Of a stretch of DNA of 34,034 bases, positions 7,290-12,987 are shown in pieces (the first letter of the stretch is position 1; each line of letters opens with the position of its first letter). The notes beneath the pieces were generated by a model. It saw nothing but the letters and a program-made list of their open reading frames with translations. It was not told the origin of the DNA and made no database searches. Origin of the DNA: Candidatus Gottesmanbacteria bacterium (GTDB taxonomy: Bacteria; Patescibacteriota; Microgenomatia; UBA10105; UBA927); contig JAHFKK010000001.1 in NCBI GenBank assembly GCA_023245335.1, forward strand, positions 1,064,019 to 1,098,052, in the 5' to 3' direction. The position numbers and the translations under genes are program-made.

Positions 7290-7831
7290 AACCAATCGTG
7301 ACCGTCCCCAATCCAGTTCTGACCGCCCCGGCGGCGGCAGTCACCGCGTTTGACCGGACGCTCGCGGCGCTTCTCACACACATGCGGGAAACGCTCCTTG
7401 CGACGGTCGATCCCAAAGGCGTCGGTCTTGCCGCTCCGCAAGTCGGCGTATCACTTCGCGTATTCATCACCAAACCAACGGTCAAAGCGCCCATACGCGA
7501 ATTTATAAACCCGACGATCATGCGGCGTACCGGCGATCTCACGAACGGCGTTCCCGAACGGGGAAATAAACTGGAAGGGTGCCTTTCTATTCCGCATATT
7601 TGGGGCAAAGTATCCCGGACGTCATCGCTCACCCTCCGGTATCAGGACGCAAAAGGCACGGCGCACGAGGAATCGTTTAAAGGCTTCATCGCGACAATCA
7701 TCCAACATGAAACCGATCACCTCTCCGGTATCCTTTTTACCCAACGCGTCCTCGAACAAAAAGGCGTATTGTATCAAATCGTCCACGACGAAGAAGGCAA
7801 AGAGGTACTGGAGGAGATACCGTTGCATTAA
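7286..7831 (+). CDS. def: Peptide deformylase
   Basis: A 181-residue enzyme that removes the formyl group from the N-terminal methionine of nascent proteins, using a bound metal. All three family motifs are present: GVGLAAPQVG (residues 45-54, Gln51), EGCLSIP (97-103, metal ligand Cys99) and QHETDHLSGILF (140-151, ligands His141 and His145, catalytic Glu142). The ATG overlaps the stop of the wzy-like gene (ATGA at 7286-7289), so the two are translationally coupled. It is followed, after a palindromic repeat, by Met-tRNA formyltransferase, the enzyme that adds the same formyl group; def-fmt pairing is common in bacteria. The HETDH variant of HExDH is within normal variation. Length is normal. 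Confidence 0.96.
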   Translation: MKPIVTVPNPVLTAPAAAVTAFDRTLAALLTHMRETLLATVDPKGVGLAAPQVGVSLRVFITKPTVKAPIREFINPTIMRRTGDLTNGVPERGNKLEGCLSIPHIWGKVSRTSSLTLRYQDAKGTAHEESFKGFIATIIQHETDHLSGILFTQRVLEQKGVLYQIVHDEEGKEVLEEIPLH

Positions 7832-7897
7832 TGTCATCGCGAGCTTGGCGTGGCGATCCCGTCGGGATTGCTTCATCGAAGACTCCTCGCAATGACA
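7832..7897. repeat. REP-like palindrome, TGTCATNGCGAG family, solo copy
   Basis: A 66-bp palindromic element begins with TGTCATCGCGAG (7832-7843) and ends with CTCGCAATGACA (7886-7897); the arms match at 11 of 12 positions. A second internal palindrome (ATCCC/GGGAT) sits at the centre. It fills the def-fmt spacer. The right half resembles the right end of the GIY-YIG-bearing element at 9297-9672. Confidence 0.85.
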
Positions 7898-7906
7898 CAT
7901 TATATG

Positions 7907-8953
7907 ATGAATATCCTTTTTTTCGGCTCCACGACTGACTCGGTCATCATTTTAGACAAACTATTTACTACTCACTATTCGCTATTCACTCCGCGGATCA
8001 CCGCGATTGTCACCCAACCCCCGCGCCCCGTTGGCCGCAAACAACTCATGACGCCGACCCCGGTAGAAACATGGGCGAAAACGCGCGCGATCACCGTCCT
8101 GTCATTTCCATCCAATACGGCAAAACCCTGGCTGTATCTGGACGAAGCACAGGTCGTAGATGCACTGGAACCTTTGAAAGCCGACCTTATCGTATCCGCC
8201 TCTTACGGCCAAAAAATCCCGGCCAAGACGCTGAAAGACGCCAAATTTGGCGGGCTCAACGTCCATCCGTCACTCCTCCCCCGCTGGCGCGGCGGGGATC
8301 CGGTTCCGTGGGCCATTATGACCGGAGACCACCAGACGGGTGTCACGATCGTATCGTTGTCGGAAAAGTTTGATGCAGGAATAATCTATGCACAGAAAAA
8401 AATTCCAATCACCGGTACGGACACTAGCCGTGCTCTCCGAACTAAACTCTTTGAACTTGGTGCCAATCTTCTTGCCGACCTCCTACCACTCTACATAACC
8501 GGTAAGGCCAAAGGAAAACCACAAACCCTATCACAAACCGTATCATCGCAAGCCCATTCATCGGGGCGTGGCAAATCCGCCAGGTTTAAACCTGTTCAAC
8601 CCGGCGGGTTGATTAGGTTCAAACCTCTTCCTGTTCCTGAAAACGACGAACCGCGGGCGAGGCGCCTTTCCCGCGATACGGGATACGAGCCTTGGGACAC
8701 CATCCTCAAAGCACTATCGAACGAAACGGAGGCTACTCGCATCGAACGCAAATACCGCGCGCTCAATCCGTGGCCGGGAGTGTGGACCCTCCTTCGCCAA
8801 GACTTCGGAGGGCAGGCCGAAAAACGTTTAAAAATTTTGAAATTACATTTGGATAACGGATTACTGGCCATTGATGAGGTGCAATTGGAAGGTAAAAATC
8901 CGGTGTCATGGCAGCAATTTTCCCAAGCCTATCTCCCACCGATATCCTCTTGA
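7907..8953 (+). CDS. fmt: Methionyl-tRNA formyltransferase with in-frame repeat insertions
   Basis: A 348-residue enzyme that formylates initiator Met-tRNA using 10-formyl-tetrahydrofolate. It begins MNILFFGST; an adjacent ATG at 7904 is an alternative, and the open frame further upstream only reads through the REP-like palindrome. The catalytic residues are Asn118, His120 (GGLNVHPS) and Asp156 (KFDAGIIY), with the family spacing of 38 residues, and the signature SLLPRWRGG at 122-130. The C-terminal domain keeps ARRLSRDTGYEPWDT and ALNPWPGVWT. Three pieces do not belong to the family: a TTHYSLFT stretch at about 21-28, residues 226-240 (RFKPVQPGGLIRFKP), which are exactly a 45-bp palindrome, and LRQDFGGQAE at about 296-305. 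All keep the frame, so the gene is probably functional. The fmt stop codon lies inside the TTGACA of the next gene's putative -35 box. Confidence 0.93.
   Translation: MNILFFGSTTDSVIILDKLFTTHYSLFTPRITAIVTQPPRPVGRKQLMTPTPVETWAKTRAITVLSFPSNTAKPWLYLDEAQVVDALEPLKADLIVSASYGQKIPAKTLKDAKFGGLNVHPSLLPRWRGGDPVPWAIMTGDHQTGVTIVSLSEKFDAGIIYAQKKIPITGTDTSRALRTKLFELGANLLADLLPLYITGKAKGKPQTLSQTVSSQAHSSGRGKSARFKPVQPGGLIRFKPLPVPENDEPRARRLSRDTGYEPWDTILKALSNETEATRIERKYRALNPWPGVWTLLRQDFGGQAEKRLKILKLHLDNGLLAIDEVQLEGKNPVSWQQFSQAYLPPISS
7967..7980 (+). repeat. Copy 2 of ACTACTCACTATTC, in fmt
   Basis: Same 14-mer as at 5921-5934. It encodes part of TTHYSLFT near the N-terminus of fmt, between the first Rossmann strand and the conserved ITAIVTQP segment, where family members have no such peptide. 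Confidence 0.6.
8582..8626. repeat. 45-bp palindrome inserted in frame in fmt
   Basis: Two 21-bp arms (8582-8602 and 8606-8626) match as reverse complements at 18 of 21 positions around GGC. The element contains AGGTTTAAACCT and AGGTTCAAACCT as its ends. It is exactly 15 codons long, in register, and encodes a peptide that itself repeats RFKP at both ends. Confidence 0.85.
8787..8812. repeat. Second hairpin-forming insertion in fmt
   Basis: CCCTCC (8787-8792) pairs with GGAGGG (8807-8812) around a TTCG-containing loop. It encodes LRQDFGG between the conserved NPWPGVWT and KRLKIL segments of fmt, where the family has only a short loop. Confidence 0.55.
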
Positions 8954-8999
8954 CAGTAACCCATCACACACGCTACCTTGATAGTAAGGAGTCATTATT

Positions 9000-9296
9000 A
9001 TGGCACGGCGAGTACAACGATCACGGATAAAGCCTACGTTTTCCACAGTCATGGGGAAAGACCTTTCCTCGTGGAACTTCGTCATATTCCTCACCTTGGC
9101 ATTTGTCTTATTGGTCGTCATCGTCGCCAGCATGAAGGGTATCGCGCTCGATATGCGAAGCCGCGCAGGCCTTTCCTGTCCCAATCCATTAGCGGCATTT
9201 AACGGCACACTCCCGAAAGCGAGTGAATGTACCGGTGAATGGAAACTCGCAAACGACGCACGCGGATGTCAGGTATTCCTCTGTCAGCCAAAATAA
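9000..9296 (+). CDS. Small single-pass membrane protein with four cysteines
   Basis: A 98-residue protein: a basic N-terminus (MARRVQRSRIKPTF), one transmembrane helix at about residues 26-46 (WNFVIFLTLAFVLLVVIVAS), and an extracytoplasmic C-terminus with four Cys (SCPNPLAAF, SECTGEW, GCQVFLCQP) that could form two disulfides. AAGGAG lies eight nt before the ATG, and TTGACA at 8952-8957, overlapping the fmt stop, may be the -35 box. No family recognised. It sits directly upstream of the GIY-YIG/REP element. Confidence 0.75.
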   Translation: MARRVQRSRIKPTFSTVMGKDLSSWNFVIFLTLAFVLLVVIVASMKGIALDMRSRAGLSCPNPLAAFNGTLPKASECTGEWKLANDARGCQVFLCQPK

Positions 9297-9672
9297 TGTC
9301 ATTGCGAATCCCGATTCAATCGGGATGAAGCAAACCCGCTGGAAACGTGTGTACTATATTTATATTCTTTCCAACCTTCGGAACACAGTCTTGTATACGA
9401 GCGTTACCAACAACCTCAATCGCTGACTTTCAGAACATAGGAAATCTACAGGGCTTCATTTCACTCAGCGATATAATGTCACTAAGCTAGTATATTTTGA
9501 GCAGTTTCCTCGTATTATCGACGCAATTAATCGCGAAAAACAAATCAAGGCAGGATCAAGAAAAAAGAAGGAAAGCCTTATTGACGGCATAAATCCTCAG
9601 TGGAGCGATCTTGCAGCAAATCTTATTTAACGGGATTGCCGCGTCGTTCGATGACTCACTTCTCGCAATGAC
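9297..9672 (+). mobile_element. Palindromic REP-like element carrying a GIY-YIG gene
   Basis: The unit starts with TGTCATTGCGA (9297-9307) and ends with TCTCGCAATGAC (9661-9672), the same terminal palindrome as the solo copy at 7832-7897. Next to the left end is a perfect hairpin ATCCCGAT-TCA-ATCGGGAT (9308-9326), and the right part starts with CGGGATTGC (9631) as in the solo copy. The decayed GIY-YIG gene occupies the middle. The structure is that of a REP palindrome split at its centre by an endonuclease gene, with the 66-bp solo element as its gene-less relative. Confidence 0.7.
9325..9630 (+). pseudogene. GIY-YIG endonuclease (UPF0213-like), nonsense mutation
   Basis: Read with one stop codon ignored, this gives a complete small GIY-YIG protein of about 100 residues: VYYIYILSNLRNTVLYTSVTN at the N-terminus, then YNVTKLVYFEQF, AINREKQIKAGSRKKKESLI and NPQWSDLAANLI before TAA. 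The frame is interrupted by TGA at 9424-9426, between NNLNR and LSEHR, where the family normally has Arg, so CGA to TGA is the likely change. The second motif is also altered (YTS instead of YTG/YIG). These single-domain nucleases cut DNA and are common near repeats in CPR genomes. Its position inside a palindromic element suggests it once helped move or maintain that element. Confidence 0.8.
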
Positions 9673-9677
9673 GGTTG

Positions 9678-9923
9678 TTAGGCAGTAGCTACTGCTGCGG
9701 CTTTTTTATTATCAAATCCCGTGCGTTTAATGCAGTTGGCACATGCATGCACACGGCTCATCGTACCGTTTATCATGAGGCTCACCCAGTGGAGGTTCAC
9801 GCCGATTGTGCGCTTGGTGTGTGTAGCCCGTCTTTTCCACTGTCCGCCGGCAACTCCCCGGTGATGTACATGGGATCCGCCAGCCACAGATTTCTTGCCG
9901 CAGAGTTCGCATTTGAGTGCCAT
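9678..9923 (-). CDS. rpmB: Ribosomal protein bL28
   Basis: An 81-residue ribosomal protein starting MALKCELCGKKSVAGGSHVH; the open frame to 10016 is not used because it runs through the divergent protease gene. The pattern of bL28 is clear: CxxC at residues 5-8, HVHHRGVAGGQWKRRATHTKR, then VSLMINGTMSRVHACANCIK with a second CxxC at 61-64, consistent with a zinc-ribbon form. It is a component of the large ribosomal subunit. It diverges from the site-2 protease at 9943 across 19 bp, with overlapping -10 boxes. The Ala-rich C-terminus (NKKAAAVATA) is encoded next to the end of the GIY-YIG element. Confidence 0.92.
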   Translation of the reverse strand: MALKCELCGKKSVAGGSHVHHRGVAGGQWKRRATHTKRTIGVNLHWVSLMINGTMSRVHACANCIKRTGFDNKKAAAVATA

Positions 9924-9929
9924 AGAGGC

Positions 9930-9938
9930 TATACTATA
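9930..9938. promoter_or_regulatory. Overlapping divergent -10 boxes (rpmB and site-2 protease)
   Basis: TATACT (9930-9935) ends seven nt before the protease ATG at 9943. On the other strand TATAGT (9938-9933) ends nine nt before the rpmB ATG at 9923. The two promoters share bases, so they should compete. Confidence 0.6.
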
Positions 9939-9942
9939 CCAT

Positions 9943-10626
9943 ATGTTGGGTGATCTATTCAACAATCCATTTACGTTTTTTTCCTGGCTCATTGCGCTCG
10001 TTGTGGCAATCACCATCCACGAATTCTCCCACGCTTATGCTGCTGACCGCTTGGGAGACCCTACGCCGCGGGTTCAAGGCAGGCTGACACTCAATCCCCT
10101 GGCACACCTCGACCCCATCGGCACGCTTCTTCTTATCGTCGCGCATTTCGGGTGGGGCAAACCCGTGGTATTTGACCCGTTTAACCTCCGCCACCCGAGA
10201 CGGGATGCAGCAATTATTTCTCTTGCGGGGCCCGTGTCAAACTTACTCCTGGCGGGCGCACTTTCGTTGGTCTTACGGATCGTTCTTGCTTATCATACCG
10301 TGATGTTTGCCGGTCAAATCGGGCCGCTCGCGGGATTCATCATCACCGGGCTTCTCCAAACGGTCATCGTATTAAACGTGGTACTTGCTGTTTTTAATCT
10401 GGTACCAATCCATCCCCTGGACGGATTCAAGATCGTAGGCGGCATACTCCCGCGTGAGTACGCCGAACAATGGTATGAGCTAGAGCCATACGGCATCATC
10501 TTCCTCATCTTTCTCATTTTCCCGTTCTTTGGCGGAGTAGCTCCCATATCGCATTTCATGACACCGCTCGTCAACTTCTTCCTCTCCCTCTTTTTGCCCG
10601 GCGCGGGCAACACCGGCATTATCTAA
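9943..10626 (+). CDS. Site-2 protease family membrane metalloprotease (M50)
   Basis: A 227-residue membrane protein. The zinc motif HEFSH is at residues 26-30 in the first helix (His26, Glu27, His30), and the second metal motif NLVPIHPLDG is at about 152-161 (Asp160). About five or six hydrophobic helices, no PDZ domain, so it belongs to the small Rv1735-like/YwhC-like group of site-2 proteases that cleave peptides within the membrane. The start at 9943 is preferred over the longer frame from 9895, which would run through the divergent rpmB, and TATACT lies seven nt before it. Substrate unknown. Family length is normal. Confidence 0.9.
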   Translation: MLGDLFNNPFTFFSWLIALVVAITIHEFSHAYAADRLGDPTPRVQGRLTLNPLAHLDPIGTLLLIVAHFGWGKPVVFDPFNLRHPRRDAAIISLAGPVSNLLLAGALSLVLRIVLAYHTVMFAGQIGPLAGFIITGLLQTVIVLNVVLAVFNLVPIHPLDGFKIVGGILPREYAEQWYELEPYGIIFLIFLIFPFFGGVAPISHFMTPLVNFFLSLFLPGAGNTGII

Positions 10627-10638
10627 AAGAACTCCTTC

Positions 10639-10667
10639 TTGAGGCGAAAACCAAAACTTCGTATACT
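10639..10667 (+). promoter_or_regulatory. Promoter TTGAGG-17-TATACT
   Basis: -35 TTGAGG (10639-10644), 17-nt spacer, -10 TATACT (10662-10667), then six nt to ATG 10674. Predicts a leaderless transcript. Confidence 0.65.
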
Positions 10668-10673
10668 ACGCGT

Positions 10674-11231
10674 ATGATAGCCTACTTTACCGCCTCTATC
10701 GTCGGCAAGAAATATCATATCGACAAATACCGCCGGATCGTGGATCTTCTGAAATCTAAAGGTGTCAATGTGGTCGACGAACATATTCTGGAAGTATCCG
10801 AAAAGGATATTCAGTTGCAATCCCGGGAAAAACGGCTCGCGTTTCATGAACAGTTGGAAGACTGGGTAAACTCTGCGGATTTTCTGGTCGCCGAAACCAG
10901 CTTCCCAAGTATCAGTGTGGGGTACGAAATCTCTATGGCACTCGATCGCGGTAAGCCGGTGCTCATCCTCTACAGTGAAGGCGATCCGCCAGCGCTTTTT
11001 GCCTATCACGAAAATGAAAAAATCGTTTGTGAACAATATACGTTAGAGTCACTACCGGCAATCATCACGGACTTTCTTCATTTTGTCCGGGGCGAAGCGG
11101 ACACCAGATTTACTTTTTTTATCTCAAGCAAACAGGCGTCCTATCTTGCGAAACAAGGCAAAAAATACCGCGTACCCAAATCCGTCTATTTGCGTCAACT
11201 CATAGACCAGGACGCACGGAAAACGAAATAG
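10674..11231 (+). CDS. Nucleoside 2-deoxyribosyltransferase-like protein
   Basis: A 185-residue protein. The N-terminal ~110 residues match the nucleoside 2-deoxyribosyltransferase/DNPH1-type fold: start MIAYFTASIVGKKYH, a helix, then DFLVAETSFPSISVGYEISM followed by ALDRGKPVLIL, where Glu in 'GYE' is the expected catalytic residue after the small Ser-rich loop. Family members cleave or transfer the N-glycosidic bond of (deoxy)nucleosides or their monophosphates. The C-terminal ~45 residues (YLAKQGKKYRVPKSVYLRQLIDQDARKTK) are basic and resemble a ribbon-helix-helix segment, which is unusual for the enzyme family. A predicted leaderless start lies six nt after TATACT. Substrate and whether the tail binds DNA are unknown. 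Confidence 0.7.
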   Translation: MIAYFTASIVGKKYHIDKYRRIVDLLKSKGVNVVDEHILEVSEKDIQLQSREKRLAFHEQLEDWVNSADFLVAETSFPSISVGYEISMALDRGKPVLILYSEGDPPALFAYHENEKIVCEQYTLESLPAIITDFLHFVRGEADTRFTFFISSKQASYLAKQGKKYRVPKSVYLRQLIDQDARKTK

Positions 11232-11333
11232 CCTCAATTTTCCCCTCTCGTTTGTACGATACCTCACTAATTAAGAGTGCATCAATATGATGCATCACGC
11301 TTTCTTCCTCTTTCCCCATACACTGACTAGGCT

Positions 11334-11549
11334 ATGGCAGCTGCTATCCGTTTATTTCATCGTCAATATGTATACCCGTTCAACCAGGCCTTTGCGACAA
11401 GCCTTACGCTTAACCACAAGCTCTGGACCGGACAGTTCGAACAGGCGTGGGATAGTCTCCGACTGGATGAGAAGCTTATCTGGGTTACATTTATTGTCAA
11501 TACGATCTGTATTTTGACGCTCATCGAATTTCTTTTCCTCAAGAAGTAA
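11334..11549 (+). CDS. Small membrane protein, 71 residues
   Basis: MAAAIRLFHRQYVYPFNQAF at the N-terminus, a polar middle, and one C-terminal transmembrane helix (LIWVTFIVNTICILTLIEFLFLKK). TACACT (11319-11324) ends nine nt before the ATG. Tail-anchored topology is likely. No family recognised; an overlapping frame on the opposite strand looks like a shadow. Confidence 0.55.
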   Translation: MAAAIRLFHRQYVYPFNQAFATSLTLNHKLWTGQFEQAWDSLRLDEKLIWVTFIVNTICILTLIEFLFLKK

Positions 11550-11947
11550 TATTTCACTTGACATCCGTGAAAACTCGTCCTACGATAACTATGCCCGTGT
11601 GGAGTTAGAAGACTATTTTCCTCCACAGAATCTTAACATTTGAGGTACGCTCTCTTTGATTACCTTAGAGGGTCACAGGACCACGTGCTCGTTCCACCTT
11701 GGTGGTACGGCCAGTCCTACCGATTTCCATTTAATCGGGGAAAATACTTCGAACTACGCACGCGGCGCAATTATTTACTCTTCTCTTGATAACTCCGACG
11801 GTTTCCTATTCCTAGATGTTTTGTTACAATAACTAACGTATCATCCCGTCACGGCCGTACCTACAAGATCTGAATAGGACGTGACACAATAGAGGGAAGA
11901 TCGTTGGGAACCCAGCTTTTCGCGAAAGGCTGGAGGCCCCAAGAACA
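11550..11947 (+). other. Gene-free region with promoter and hairpins upstream of tRNA-Thr
   Basis: About 400 nt without a credible gene. It opens with a promoter (TTGACA 11558-11563, 17-nt spacer, TACGAT 11581-11586). Downstream are stems TGTGGAG/CTCCACA (about 11600-11630), a CCACC-TT-GGTGG palindrome, GTCACG/CGTGAC (about 11850-11885) and CCAGC...GCTGG enclosing TTTCGCGAAA just before the tRNA. It may be a long tRNA precursor leader or an unrecognised small RNA. I see no tmRNA, RNase P, SRP or T-box consensus. Confidence 0.45.
11558..11586 (+). promoter_or_regulatory. Promoter TTGACA-17-TACGAT without a gene
   Basis: A consensus -35 and a good -10 at exact 17-nt spacing, with no open frame following. 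The first gene product downstream is tRNA-Thr at 11948, about 355 nt away. Confidence 0.6.
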
Positions 11948-12018
11948 GCCTCCATAGCTCAATGGCAGAGCGACGGTTTTGTAAACCGCTGACGTCAGTC
12001 CGATTCTGACTGGGGGCT
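11948..12018 (+). tRNA. tRNA-Thr (anticodon TGT)
   Basis: Acceptor GCCTCCA pairs with TGGGGGC (12011-12017; one G-T), D-arm GCTC/GAGC, anticodon loop TTTGTAA with anticodon TGT, T-arm GTCAG-TCCGATT-CTGAC. Discriminator T, no encoded CCA. The next 130 nt contain a broken copy of its 3' end. Confidence 0.92.
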
Positions 12019-12053
12019 CAAACTAAGCTAAGATATGATTTAAAGGGCGGTCA

Positions 12054-12149
12054 ACGTCAGTCCCCCGCCTGCCATCGCTTACGCTCAGGCGTATGCGGGC
12101 AAGGATTCTGACTCGCCTCGCTGAGCGAGAGCGAAGCGGGCTGGGGCTC
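12054..12149 (+). pseudogene. 3' fragment of tRNA-Thr split by two palindromic insertions
   Basis: Three blocks of the tRNA-Thr 3' half recur in order: ACGTCAGTCC (12054-12063), GATTCTGACT (12104-12113) and GGGGCTC (12143-12149). Between blocks one and two, exactly in the T-loop, are about 40 nt of palindromic sequence (12064-12103, with TACGC-TCAG-GCGTA at its core). Between blocks two and three are about 29 nt (12114-12142) with the hairpin CTCGC-TGA-GCGAG. The 5' half of the tRNA is absent, so this is a duplicated 3' end, not a functional tRNA. Confidence 0.7.
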
Positions 12150-12153
12150 CAAT

Positions 12154-12987
12154 ATGTCAGAACTCACACCAAATACTCATAACGAACCGATATTTCAGGC
12201 GGCTGTCCTATCGCCTTCCGAAATAGCCAAGTCCAAAGAATTTGCCCCTGTTCTGGCCTGGTATACAGAAAGCTGTAATAAACTTCCGGAAATGCATGTC
12301 GACATTACGCCCGTCAAAGACGCCAAAACGACAAACGTGAATCCTGACTATTTTTCCTATGCCAATGTCGACATCACTACTCCCCGAAAGTCGTGGCAAC
12401 AGGGAGGCATCATGCAGCACGCCGAATCGCTGTCTCTGGGGAATTCCGAAACCATCGACGTCCATGGCGTCACCATCTTGTTGACTGATCCTGATGGCAG
12501 GACGTTCGTCACCGTGAGCCAGGAACCGATGGCGAATGCTAAATTTCGCACGGCGGAAGGCCAACTCAAGATCAAAAAAATGACGGATACGACCGAGATA
12601 CATCCGGTCGTACGCTCTCCGCTTCAGTCCAGTGCAGAAAAATTGAAACGCATCGCCCGATCCGCACACGAAGGTCTTGCGCTGGATCCTTCTATGACGA
12701 TAATTCTCGCCCGCATAGCGACCGAGCGCGGTCAGACAGTACAAAATTTGTTAGGCAGCATCCCGCTTTCCGAATCGGCAACTGACGGCAATCGCCTGAA
12801 AAGCAACGTGCTCTATGGGAATCTTACCGTACCTCATACGATTGCAGCCGAGATCGCCAAGGATGTTCGGAGCGGTCGGTGGGTAACGCCCGCAGAATTA
12901 GATGCACTGACGGTCATGGGGGTCACTAACGGCAACCTCAATATCGGCAGGAGCGTCACCGAAGCACAGCGTCGGCTTAGTCCTTAA
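12154..12987 (+). CDS. Possible NDP-hexose 2,3-dehydratase-like protein
   Basis: A 277-residue soluble protein. The segment WQQGGIMQHAES, followed by GVTILLTDPDGRTFVTVSQEPMANAK and PVVRSPLQSSAEKLKRI, recalls the repeated unit of NDP-hexose 2,3-dehydratases (W.QPI..Q, then L.Q.K.EP.N and L.PT.Q.T), but with one unit instead of two and many differences, so the assignment is tentative. The ATG lies four nt after the end of the tRNA-Thr fragment and may be translated from the processed tRNA precursor. The 3' end overlaps the convergent ArsR-type gene by 11 bp. Alternative: an unrelated conserved CPR protein. Confidence 0.6.
   Translation: MSELTPNTHNEPIFQAAVLSPSEIAKSKEFAPVLAWYTESCNKLPEMHVDITPVKDAKTTNVNPDYFSYANVDITTPRKSWQQGGIMQHAESLSLGNSETIDVHGVTILLTDPDGRTFVTVSQEPMANAKFRTAEGQLKIKKMTDTTEIHPVVRSPLQSSAEKLKRIARSAHEGLALDPSMTIILARIATERGQTVQNLLGSIPLSESATDGNRLKSNVLYGNLTVPHTIAAEIAKDVRSGRWVTPAELDALTVMGVTNGNLNIGRSVTEAQRRLSP

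Noticed and set aside
9424-9426. TGA inside the GIY-YIG frame as a recoded codon (Gly or Trp)
   Set aside because: Many other genes here end in TGA (wzy-like, fmt, MFS, VOC) and keep normal family lengths, the only tRNA-Trp has anticodon CCA, and Arg is expected at this position. A nonsense mutation explains it.
11550-11947. tmRNA, RNase P, SRP or T-box RNA
   Set aside because: None of the conserved cores I know was found; the region is reported only as structured non-coding DNA.
11948-12149. Attachment site of an integrated phage or element
   Set aside because: A 3'-end duplication of a tRNA fits an att site, but only about 35 bp lie between the copies, no integrase gene is near, and palindromes interrupt the second copy.
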